Shown here one piece after another: positions 1-5,828 of a DNA stretch of 12,011 nucleotides. The position numbers and the translations under genes are program-made. The notes under the pieces were generated by a model. The model worked only from the letters and a program-made list of their open reading frames with translations. It was not told the DNA's origin and searched no databases. The stretch comes from an uncultured Bacteroidales bacterium (GTDB lineage: Bacteria; Bacteroidota; Bacteroidia; Bacteroidales; Paludibacteraceae), in NCBI GenBank assembly GCA_945787425.1, contig CALZHO010000014.1, positions 1-12,011 of the forward strand, read 5' to 3'. Positions within the stretch are counted from its first letter, which is position 1, and every line of letters begins with the position of its first letter.

Positions 1-1262
1 CCCTGCATGCACCGTTCACCGAGGAACAAACATCCGCTATTCATCAGGCATTCACCCTGCCACTCTACGAAGCTGTACAACAACTCATCACCCTGCTGCA
101 ATTACCCCAACAAGCAGGTGCACTACCCTATCTGACCGCCTTTCAGGACCAAGTGTATCAGTTCACTCAGAAGCGCGTATCCGATATAGGCGCCTTTCTT
201 GAGTACTGGGAGAAGAAAGCCCCCAAAGCCACCATCCCATCCTCACCTGTCGTCAATGCGATACGTATCCTAACTATTCATAGTTCCAAAGGACTGGAAT
301 TTGATATTGTCATGTTGCCATTCCTGAATTGGGATATTCAGCGTACACATATGGGCGAGGTGTTCTGGTGTCAACCACAAACCGAACCGTTCAACCAGAT
401 GCCGATCGTGGCTGTCCCTCTCTCCTCCAAACTACTCAAAACGCATTTCAAAAAAGAATATATCAATGAAATTATATCGCAATATATAGACAATCTCAAT
501 CTAACATATGTGGCATTCACTCGTCCTAAGATGCGCCTATACGCCTACGGACAAATGTACACCACTACCAAAGATAACAAACCACAAATTAGCAAGATTA
601 GTCATCTGCTCTCCTATCTCTACGACCAAGTGATAGCAGAAGACACTTTGCTCAGCAACGAAGAGAATATTTATACCTACATCAAAGCCGATGCCAAACC
701 TATCGTTACGCCAGCCACCCCTGACAAAAACAACACACGAGAGGCACAATACATATCCTCGCCCATCGGCAATCGCCTGATTTTGCGCAGTAGAGCAGAA
801 GATGACTTTGCTGACGACACCCCATTGGAAACCATAGATTTGGGTATTCTGATGCACGAATGGTTAGCACAAATCAATACGTGGCAAGATGCCCAACCCG
901 CTATAGACCATATGATTGCAGAAGGACGCATCACTCCTGCGCAACAAACTATCATGCAGCAGCAATTGCTGGCTCTACAACAACTACTGCAACGAGAGGG
1001 GAAAGAGCATTGGTTCACCCAACCTCACATGGTACGTAATGAAATGGATATTCTCACCACGACAGGTAAAACACAACGTCCCGACCGCGTGATGATTGAT
1101 GGAAAGACTGCCACCGTCATTGACTACAAGTTTGGACATGAACACCCTACACTCTATCAAGAGCAATTGCGTAACTATACCCTCCTGTTCCAGCAAATGG
1201 GGTATGCTGTGGAAGCCTATCTCGTATATGTCGCGCAACAAAAAATAGAACAAATACAATAA
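1..1262 (+). CDS. AddA/RecB-like UvrD-family helicase-nuclease, C-terminal part
   Basis: The reading frame is open from the left edge, so the true start lies upstream. About 420 residues are present. The frame begins in the C-terminal half of a superfamily 1A helicase. Motif V reads ILTIHSSKGLEFDIVM (about 264-310) and motif VI reads NLTYVAFTRPKMRLYAYG (about 498-551). After a linker comes a RecB-type PD-(D/E)XK nuclease: a GILMHEWL helix near 843, the first aspartate in PDRVMIDG (1083-1085), the core IDYK (1119-1130) and the QEQLRNY helix that follows it. This architecture is that of AddA, or a RecB-like subunit, of the double-strand-break resection enzyme, and an AddB partner would be expected upstream. 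The nuclease residues are intact. The GTG at 153 is internal to the domain and is not a plausible start. rimM begins 13 nt downstream. AddA versus another UvrD/nuclease fusion cannot be settled without the N-terminus. Confidence 0.88.
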   Translation, partial: LHAPFTEEQTSAIHQAFTLPLYEAVQQLITLLQLPQQAGALPYLTAFQDQVYQFTQKRVSDIGAFLEYWEKKAPKATIPSSPVVNAIRILTIHSSKGLEFDIVMLPFLNWDIQRTHMGEVFWCQPQTEPFNQMPIVAVPLSSKLLKTHFKKEYINEIISQYIDNLNLTYVAFTRPKMRLYAYGQMYTTTKDNKPQISKISHLLSYLYDQVIAEDTLLSNEENIYTYIKADAKPIVTPATPDKNNTREAQYISSPIGNRLILRSRAEDDFADDTPLETIDLGILMHEWLAQINTWQDAQPAIDHMIAEGRITPAQQTIMQQQLLALQQLLQREGKEHWFTQPHMVRNEMDILTTTGKTQRPDRVMIDGKTATVIDYKFGHEHPTLYQEQLRNYTLLFQQMGYAVEAYLVYVAQQKIEQIQ

Positions 1263-1275
1263 TCTAACATCAACA

Positions 1276-1785
1276 ATGATAACCAACGAACAAGTCATAT
1301 CTATCGGAAAGATAACCCGAACGCATGGCAAACGAGGTGAAATACAATGCCTTATGAGCAATGAGTACTGGGATAATGCAGATGCTACGTTCCTAATTCT
1401 CAATATTGATAACATCCTTGTTCCTTTCCGTGTACTTGATTGGCGTGGCAAGGGAAGCGACTCGCTCATCTTCCAACTGGACCATATTACCGACGAACAA
1501 GCAGCGCAACAACTAATTGGCTGTCAAGTCTATATGCTTCTCACGGACATGAACGAAGACGAGGAACTGATGCCCACGTGGCAAAGTTTGTTAGGATATC
1601 GCGTCTTAGACACAGATCAAGGCGAACTCGGTACAATCACAGATGTGGACGAAACAACCATCAACACCCTCATCACCCTCAACAGCAAGCAACTGATTCC
1701 TTTGCACGAAGATTTTATTGTCAATATAGAACCCGACAAACAACTTATTACCATTTGTCTGCCATTCCTTTTTACCAAAGAATAA
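1276..1785 (+). CDS. rimM: Ribosome maturation factor RimM
   Basis: RimM helps assemble the 30S head and binds ribosomal protein S19. The protein has 169 residues, a normal length for the family. The N-terminal beta-barrel opens with the typical ISIGKITRTHGKRGEI (residues about 8-23). The C-terminal PRC-barrel starts near residue 92 with PTWQSLLGYRVLDTDQGELG and contains the characteristic segment LIPLHEDFIVNIEPD before the closing ITICLPF. It lies 13 nt after the helicase-nuclease gene and 3 nt before the methyltransferase gene, which suggests co-transcription and links two RNA/ribosome maturation genes. The ATG is the first start in frame after the previous stop, and no Shine-Dalgarno sequence is visible, as is usual in Bacteroidota. 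Nothing is missing or odd. Confidence 0.96.
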   Translation: MITNEQVISIGKITRTHGKRGEIQCLMSNEYWDNADATFLILNIDNILVPFRVLDWRGKGSDSLIFQLDHITDEQAAQQLIGCQVYMLLTDMNEDEELMPTWQSLLGYRVLDTDQGELGTITDVDETTINTLITLNSKQLIPLHEDFIVNIEPDKQLITICLPFLFTKE

Positions 1786-1788
1786 ATC

Positions 1789-2316
1789 ATGCTGAAGACC
1801 ACTATACAAGAGATGAATCGCCTCACTCCAGAGGCATTCCACGATGCAAAGAAAGTGCCACTCATCGTGGTGCTTGATAATGTCCGCAGCCAACATAATA
1901 TCGGAGCCGTCTTTCGCACCGCAGACGCGTTTTGTCTGCAAGGTGTATGGCTATGCGGTATATGCTGCTGCCCACCTAACAACGAGATACACAAAACGGC
2001 TCTCGGTGCCGAACTGACAGTGGATTGGCGCTATTTTGAGCAAACCCTCGACGCTGTGAAGGCATTACAAGCCGACGGCTACACCGTTTACGCTATTGAG
2101 CAAGCGCACGGAGCCACCATGCTCGGCGATCTGCAATTACCTAAAGGGCAAAAGATCGCCATCATCATGGGACATGAAGTGTTTGGTGTGCAGCAAGAGG
2201 TAGTAGATGCCGCAGACGGGTGTATCGAGATTCCACAATATGGCACCAAGCACTCACTCAATGTCAGCGTTACAGCTGGCATCGTGATGTACCAACTGAG
2301 CAACATGCTCCGATAA
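1789..2316 (+). CDS. TrmH/SpoU-family RNA 2'-O-methyltransferase
   Basis: This is a 175-residue SPOUT methyltransferase that would use S-adenosylmethionine to methylate a ribose in tRNA or rRNA. The three SpoU motifs are present. Motif 1 is HNIGAVFRTAD, with Asn37 and the catalytic-type Arg43. Motif 2 is IIMGHEVFGV around Gly128-Gly133. Motif 3 is IEIPQYGTKHSLNVSVTAG, with Pro149, Ser156 and Asn158, and forms the SAM-binding knot. Length and sequence fit the short single-domain TrmH-like proteins common in Bacteroidales, which lack the extra RNA-binding domain of RlmB. In motif 2 the residue before Glu130 is His; from memory many relatives have Asn there. The gene follows rimM by 3 nt. The target nucleotide cannot be told from the sequence. 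Confidence 0.93.
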   Translation: MLKTTIQEMNRLTPEAFHDAKKVPLIVVLDNVRSQHNIGAVFRTADAFCLQGVWLCGICCCPPNNEIHKTALGAELTVDWRYFEQTLDAVKALQADGYTVYAIEQAHGATMLGDLQLPKGQKIAIIMGHEVFGVQQEVVDAADGCIEIPQYGTKHSLNVSVTAGIVMYQLSNMLR

Positions 2317-2340
2317 ATAGCCCAATAACACGTGTAAAAA

Positions 2341-2360
2341 ATTGTAAATCGTCAATTGTC
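2341..2360 (+). repeat. GTAAATC(G/A)TCAA-type repeat at the U32 start
   Basis: The segment GTAAATCGTCAA (2344-2355) followed by TTGTCCAATCGTA matches the repeat at the far end of the same gene (GTAAATCATCAA, 3861-3872) at 11 of 12 bases. The TTG used as the probable U32 start codon (2356-2358) lies inside this low-complexity stretch. It may therefore have supplied the leader and start codon of the gene. Confidence 0.6.
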
Positions 2361-3861
2361 CAATCGTATATTAACATTATTGGCTCCTGCTCGCGATTTA
2401 GAAGTAGGAAAAGCAGCCATTCAAGCGGGTGCTGATGCAGTGTATATTGGTGCGCCTGAGTTTGGTGCACGCCAAGCTGCAGGTAATTCCCTGGATGACA
2501 TTGCAGCTCTGGTTGAGTATGCACATCGGTTTGGTGCGCAAGTGTTAGTTACACTCAACACCTTACTCTACGAGCACGAATATCCCCGCGCGTGCACGCT
2601 CGCACACGAGTTATATAAGGTAGGGGTAGATGCGCTTATTATTCAAGATCTGAAGCTATTAGACTACAATCTGCCTCCCATCCGCCTGCACGCCTCCACG
2701 CAATGCGACAACCGCACACCTGAACAAATACTACATTTGCAACAACTGGGATTACGTCGCGCCGTACTCGCACGCGAACTATCTCTCCGAGAGATAAAAG
2801 AGATCAATAACGCAATCCAAATTCAAAATTCAAAATTCAAAATTGAATTAGAAGCCTTCGTACATGGTGCATTATGCGTGAGTTATAGCGGGCGTTGTTA
2901 CTTATCCGAAGTGCTAATGGATCGCAGTGCCAATCGCGGTTGCTGCGCACAACCTTGCCGCCAACGCTACGACCTACTGGACAAAGATGGCAACGAAATT
3001 CTGGACAATAATAGCGAACCTATCCACCAGCGCTATCTACTCTCATTGCAAGATATGGATCGTAGTCTTCATCTTGCCGAAATGATCGAAGCTGGCGTGA
3101 CGACTTTTAAGATTGAAGGGCGCCTCAAGGATCGCGACTATGTGACCAACATCGTTGCATATTACCGCCAACTACTTGACCAACTGATAGATAGCAACCC
3201 TACACTGCAACATGCATCTACCCAATCTGTCTATCAATACGATTTTACACCTAACCCTGCCAAGACCTTCCACCGCGGACAGACGGATTATTTCTTGCAT
3301 GGGCGCACACCGAACATGGCGAACTGGGAAACACCCAAATCTACTGGAGAGCATATTGGCAAAGTCATTGAAGTGCGTGGTAAAGCGATACGAGTACAAT
3401 TATTACCCCACATTGTTTTGCGCAACGGTGATGGATTGTGCTACGCTGACAAAGGTTTCGCAATCAACAAGATAGAGGGCGATTGGATTTATACTAATCA
3501 ATTGGTGGACATTCAGCGAAATACAATTCTATATCGCAATTTAGACACTGCATTTGTACATACACTGAAGGCGGAGCGTCGTATGCCCGTAGCTATTCGC
3601 TTTGAAGCTATTGAGGTGGGCTATCGCATCGTGATAGGCGACAAGAGCACCATCTTCGAGGCAGAGCATCAAGCTGCCAGTAACCCTGAGCGTGCGTTAC
3701 AAACCATACAACAACAACTTAGCAAACTCGGCGACACAGATTTCATCGCCCAAAGCATAACTATCATGGCAGATGGAAAAAGATGTAACCACGAGTTCCC
3801 CTATTTCATACCCATCAGCCAACTCAATCAATGGAGAAGAGAAACCATCAATGGCAAATAG
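2356..3861 (+). CDS. U32-family protein (RlhA/YegQ-like), C-terminally shortened
   Basis: This 501-residue U32 protein belongs to a family annotated as peptidases. Characterised members (RlhA, TrhP, UbiU/V) are Fe-S proteins needed for hydroxylating rRNA, tRNA or ubiquinone. The N-terminus LLAPARDLEVGKAAIQAG and the exact family signature EAFVHGALCVSYSGRCYLS (residues 166-184) are present. Cys174, Cys181, Cys197 and Cys201 are candidate cluster ligands. GVTTFKIEGRLKDRDYV follows, then an RlhA-like C-terminal region (FHRGQTDYFLHGR, NGDGLCYADKG). The start is probably TTG at 2356. An in-frame stop (TAA, 2335-2337) lies just upstream, leaving no ATG or GTG near the conserved N-terminus. The protein stops at FIPISQLNQWRRETINGK, where relatives as I recall them continue for about 100 residues. 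The matching C-terminal cysteine module lies next in another frame (3851-4045). Residues 155-165 come from a 7-bp repeat. The gene may be functional as a split protein or partly decayed. Confidence 0.88.
   Translation: MSNRILTLLAPARDLEVGKAAIQAGADAVYIGAPEFGARQAAGNSLDDIAALVEYAHRFGAQVLVTLNTLLYEHEYPRACTLAHELYKVGVDALIIQDLKLLDYNLPPIRLHASTQCDNRTPEQILHLQQLGLRRAVLARELSLREIKEINNAIQIQNSKFKIELEAFVHGALCVSYSGRCYLSEVLMDRSANRGCCAQPCRQRYDLLDKDGNEILDNNSEPIHQRYLLSLQDMDRSLHLAEMIEAGVTTFKIEGRLKDRDYVTNIVAYYRQLLDQLIDSNPTLQHASTQSVYQYDFTPNPAKTFHRGQTDYFLHGRTPNMANWETPKSTGEHIGKVIEVRGKAIRVQLLPHIVLRNGDGLCYADKGFAINKIEGDWIYTNQLVDIQRNTILYRNLDTAFVHTLKAERRMPVAIRFEAIEVGYRIVIGDKSTIFEAEHQAASNPERALQTIQQQLSKLGDTDFIAQSITIMADGKRCNHEFPYFIPISQLNQWRRETINGK
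2819..2849 (+). repeat. 7-bp AAAATTC tandem repeat inside the U32 coding region
   Basis: About four copies of a 7-bp unit run in tandem: AAATTC, AAAATTC, AAAATTC, AAAATTG, then AATT. The stretch is read through in frame as residues 155-165 (QIQNSKFKIEL), directly before the U32 signature. This kind of heptameric repeat is normally intergenic. Confidence 0.85.
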
Positions 3862-4045
3862 TAAATCATCAAATAGTAAACCGCTGATGACTTGTAAGTA
3901 TTGCATACTCTACGAGTTAGGGCATTGTCGTAAAACCAATCCTATGGCCAACGAACCACGCTTTCTTCGTTTGCAGAATGGTACTATCCTCTCCTTGGAG
4001 TTCGACTGCAAAAACTGCGAAATGCGTATCTACAAACAACACTGA
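3851..4045 (+). pseudogene. Detached C-terminal cysteine module of the U32 protein
   Basis: This 64-residue reading frame overlaps the end of the U32 gene by 11 nt, in the +1 frame. It starts MANSKSSNSKPLMTCKYC. The first ten residues come from the repeat at the junction. The rest is a compact cysteine module: Cys15-x2-Cys18, Cys26, then EFDCKNCEM with Cys53-x2-Cys56. From memory, long U32/DUF3656 proteins of Bacteroidota end in just this way (PLM.C..C....G.C ... L.FDCK.C.M). It is therefore read as the original C-terminus of the upstream protein, now separated by a frameshift and by loss of the linking segment. It could still be made as a separate peptide by translational coupling, because its ATG lies 8 nt before the U32 stop. 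Coding character is well preserved and there are no internal stops, so either a recent break or a tolerated split is possible. It could also reflect a sequencing or assembly error. Confidence 0.7.
3855..3880 (+). repeat. 15-bp-period direct repeat at the U32 break point
   Basis: CAAATAGTAAA occurs at 3855-3865 and again at 3870-3880, separated by TCAT, giving a 15-bp period. The first copy supplies the TAG stop (3859-3861) of the U32 frame. The pair encodes the NSKSSNSK segment of the next frame. It belongs to the same repeat type as 2341-2360. Confidence 0.85.
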
Positions 4046-4094
4046 ACTATCCAGAACAACACTAAACAGCGGCCTTGCCGCGCAACACTATACA
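4037..4094 (+). repeat. Triple CAACACT direct repeat flanking a small hairpin
   Basis: The element CAACACTNNAC occurs three times: 4037-4047, 4057-4067 and 4083-4093. Copies 2 and 3 match at 11 of 12 bases. Between them lies a perfect 5-bp hairpin, GCGGC-CTT-GCCGC (4069-4081). The block fills the gap before the WYL regulator, with the last copy 4 nt from its ATG. It might be an operator or an RNA element; the function is not known. Confidence 0.5.
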
Positions 4095-4097
4095 ATT

Positions 4098-5000
4098 ATG
4101 GCAGCACATCAAGTAAACGTGTATTTTTGGTTGATTGACACTATTGCTTCGGGGCGTCTCACCCGCGAGGATATCAATCGCCGCTGGGCTAATTGTCGCT
4201 ACAACGACAATCAAGAAGAAGAATTCCCTGAACGTAAATTTCATCGCTATAAAGATGAGATTCAGGAGATATTTGATGTAGAGATTTGTTGCAATAGAAG
4301 TCAAAACTATTACTATATTAACAACAAAGATGATATTTCTGGTGGATTCACTCGCAAATGGCTGCTCAATGCGATGGCTGTCCATTCTATGATGGACCAG
4401 GCGCAAGAGATAAACGATTGTATTCTCTACGAAGACATTCCTGAAGGCACACAATACCTGAGTCTGATTGTAGATGCCATCAAACAACGCCATCAACTGC
4501 GCTTCACTTATCATAGTTTTAATAGCCAAGAGCAATACGAACTCACCCTGGCTCCCTACTGTCTAAAAGTATTCAAACAGCGTTGGTATGTAGTAGGTTG
4601 CCCCTCTACTCACCCCTCTGAAAAACGTATCTATGCACTGGACCGCGTAAAGGAAATGCGCCCAACGGATATAGCATTTGAGTATCCCAAAGATTTTAAT
4701 GCCAAAGCATTTTTCTCCCCATATTATGGTGTCTTCCGTGACCAAAAGCCTACAAAAATCATCATTGAAGCCACACAAAAGTCGGCTCAATTCCTACGAC
4801 TACTCCCTCTGCATGCCTCCCAAAAAGAGCTTAGCCAATTTCAGGGTAACACTTTCTTTGAGTATTTTGTAGCGCCCACCTTTGACTTTATCCAAGAACT
4901 ACGTACACATGGCACCGACATTCGCGTAAGAGAACCCGAAGAATTAGTCCAGTTCTTTCGCAACGAAGCAGAAAAAGCATACCAGATGTATTGCCTGTAA
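4098..5000 (+). CDS. WYL-domain transcriptional regulator
   Basis: This 300-residue protein has an N-terminal winged-helix-like region (about residues 1-80) and a WYL sensor domain (about 110-215). The WYL core is visible as VDAIKQRHQLRFTYHSF, then APYCLKVFKQRWYVVG with the namesake motif as Trp163-Tyr164-Val165, then RIYALDRVKEM with Arg177, Tyr179 and Arg183 lining the presumed ligand pocket. The C-terminal extension ends in REPEELVQFFRNEAEKAY, as in other WYL proteins. Such proteins bind nucleic-acid-like or nucleotide ligands and often control DNA-damage or phage-defence genes. The ATG at 4098 is chosen because it starts the recognisable domain and follows the previous stop. An upstream frame-mate ATG at 3978 would overlap the U32 fragment. 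A strong terminator follows at 5077. The regulated genes are unknown; the ArdC-like unit downstream is a candidate only by position. Confidence 0.9.
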   Translation: MAAHQVNVYFWLIDTIASGRLTREDINRRWANCRYNDNQEEEFPERKFHRYKDEIQEIFDVEICCNRSQNYYYINNKDDISGGFTRKWLLNAMAVHSMMDQAQEINDCILYEDIPEGTQYLSLIVDAIKQRHQLRFTYHSFNSQEQYELTLAPYCLKVFKQRWYVVGCPSTHPSEKRIYALDRVKEMRPTDIAFEYPKDFNAKAFFSPYYGVFRDQKPTKIIIEATQKSAQFLRLLPLHASQKELSQFQGNTFFEYFVAPTFDFIQELRTHGTDIRVREPEELVQFFRNEAEKAYQMYCL

Positions 5001-5053
5001 CACACCCACCGAACGTGCTCCACCTCACGAAGTGACACCACCCACCAAAGGTG
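5000..5053 (+). repeat. Three-unit 18-bp tandem repeat of mini-hairpins
   Basis: Directly after the WYL stop are three 11-nt near-palindromes: CACCGAACGTG (5007-5017), TCACGAAGTGA (5025-5035) and CACCAAAGGTG (5043-5053). Their centres are exactly 18 bp apart. They are joined by similar 7-nt linkers, CTCCACC and CACCACC. The stems of units 2 and 3 are perfect 4-bp stems of different sequence (TCAC/GTGA and CACC/GGTG), so the arms vary together. Confidence 0.75.
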
Positions 5054-5076
5054 CATAACCACAAGGAAGCTGTCAC

Positions 5077-5118
5077 AACAAAAAAAGTGCATTTTTTGCA
5101 CTTTTTTTGTTTTTTTTC
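5077..5118 (+). terminator. Strong intrinsic terminator after the WYL gene
   Basis: Perfect 15-bp arms AACAAAAAAAGTGCA (5077-5091) and TGCACTTTTTTTGTT (5097-5111) enclose a five-T loop and are followed by more T (5112-5117). The stem is A/T-rich with a GTGC core. It can end the WYL transcript and insulate the next promoter. Confidence 0.85.
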
Positions 5119-5152
5119 ATAGCTTATGACAGGTTTTGTCAGTTTGCAGCAG

Positions 5153-5160
5153 TACCTTTG
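5153..5160 (+). promoter_or_regulatory. Bacteroidota -7 promoter element for the small ORF/ArdC-like unit
   Basis: TACCTTTG matches the TAnnTTTG -7 consensus of the primary sigma factor of Bacteroidota. The 14-mer AGCAGTACCTTTGC (5148-5161) recurs at 6502-6515 in front of the response-regulator gene. No TTTG is found at the usual 19-20 bp spacing; the nearest is 14 bp upstream (5135-5138), so the -33 side is weak. Confidence 0.65.
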
Positions 5161-5188
5161 CACCCGATTTCAGAAATGAATCATTGAA

Positions 5189-5209
5189 TATTAATTATTA
5201 ACTATTAAC
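5189..5209 (+). repeat. Leader heptad repeat (TATTAAT/TATTAAC x3)
   Basis: Three 7-bp units, TATTAAT, TATTAAC and TATTAAC, lie between the promoter and the ATG at 5221. Related pairs sit in the leaders of the secreted protein at 5829 and of the long protein at 9030. Confidence 0.75.
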
Positions 5210-5220
5210 TACACACCACT

Positions 5221-5328
5221 ATGCAACTCGAATTAAACTTCAATCAAAAGGACCTGCAAACCAACGCACAAGAGTTTTTTAGCAATATGTACAGCATTCT
5301 GATTTGGATGCAAATTCTACACAATTGA
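5221..5328 (+). CDS. Small hypothetical protein, 35 residues
   Basis: This short frame reads MQLELNFNQKDLQT and ends SILIWMQILHN. It begins with ATG 11 nt after the leader heptads and about 60 nt after a -7 element, so it is placed where a first gene of an operon would be. It has a charged/polar N-half and a hydrophobic C-half (YSILIWMQIL) too short to be a clear membrane segment. I do not recognise it. It could be a real small protein, a leader peptide for the ArdC-like gene 41 nt downstream, or the remnant of a longer gene. Confidence 0.4.
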   Translation: MQLELNFNQKDLQTNAQEFFSNMYSILIWMQILHN

Positions 5329-5369
5329 TATTAACACACATTTTATATTCACTTTTAATTTTTTAGATT

Positions 5370-5750
5370 ATGATAACTACTACCAACAAGGTGAATAATG
5401 GATTCACCACCATGCCCGAAACAACCGTTGCAGAAATTCATCCTACTCGTATGCAAAACTACCGTTTGCATCTGCGAACAATTACCAACGGACTCATTGA
5501 GATGGCGAAAGCCGCAGGACGTACCAAATTCACATGCAATCAACTACTTCGCGAGTGTTACAACCTCACAGATGCAGAGTTTCACACCTACGAGCAATGG
5601 AAAGAACAAGGGGCTTTTGTTCGCCGTGGAGAACATGCTTATCTATTCTGGGGCGCACCCATCACCAACGAGAGAGGATTTCGCTATTGCCCTGTAGAGT
5701 TCCGTTTTAGCCGCGAACAAGTACGGTTCAAAGAGGTCAATACCCTCTAA
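5370..5750 (+). CDS. Stand-alone ArdC N-terminal-like (ssDNA-binding) protein
   Basis: The protein has 126 residues. The segment from about 60 to 120 resembles the N-terminal domain of ArdC antirestriction proteins (DUF1738-like): TYEQWKEQGAFVRRGEHAYLFWG, with Trp77, Gly81, Val84-Arg85 and Gly87-Glu88, followed by a CPVEFRFSREQV strand. ArdC proteins of conjugative elements bind single-stranded DNA through this domain and carry a metallopeptidase-like domain behind it. Here the protein ends right after the first domain, so no zinc-site HExxH is present. An alternative start is the ATG at 5412 (MPETTVAEIHP), close to the first recognisable helix. It follows the 35-codon ORF and ends 28 nt before a bidirectional terminator. 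Its job may be ssDNA binding in repair or in a relic of a mobile element; this is inference. Confidence 0.7.
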   Translation: MITTTNKVNNGFTTMPETTVAEIHPTRMQNYRLHLRTITNGLIEMAKAAGRTKFTCNQLLRECYNLTDAEFHTYEQWKEQGAFVRRGEHAYLFWGAPITNERGFRYCPVEFRFSREQVRFKEVNTL

Positions 5751-5778
5751 ACAATAGTGCAGCGTCCACTCAACAAAA

Positions 5779-5809
5779 AAATAGGCTACCAGCAATTGGT
5801 AGCCTATTT
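5779..5809. terminator. Bidirectional intrinsic terminator between convergent genes
   Basis: Perfect 12-bp arms AAATAGGCTACC (5779-5790) and GGTAGCCTATTT (5798-5809) enclose a 7-nt loop. An A-run (5774-5781) lies on the left, which reads as a T-run on the minus strand. It sits between the ArdC-like gene and the convergent secreted-protein gene, and can serve both. Confidence 0.88.
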
Positions 5810-5828
5810 CTATAATACGAAACGAGGA

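Noticed and set aside
153..155. GTG as the start of the first gene
   Set aside because: The frame is open to the left edge and the GTG lies inside a helicase domain, so the gene simply enters from outside the window.
3978..4097. An earlier start for the WYL protein
   Set aside because: The extra 40 residues are out-of-frame reading of the U32 C-terminal module and do not resemble a WYL protein N-terminus; ATG 4098 fits the domain.
5000..5053. CRISPR array
   Set aside because: The units are 18 bp with similar linkers throughout, so there are no unique spacers, and no cas gene is present.
4888..5163. Minus-strand frames over 4841-5163
   Set aside because: They run over the 18-bp repeat and the terminator and against the WYL gene; the periodic peptide motif is a by-product of the repeat.
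5221..5328. Toxin-antitoxin pair formed by the 35-codon ORF and the ArdC-like gene
   Set aside because: Neither product resembles a known toxin or antitoxin; layout alone is not enough.
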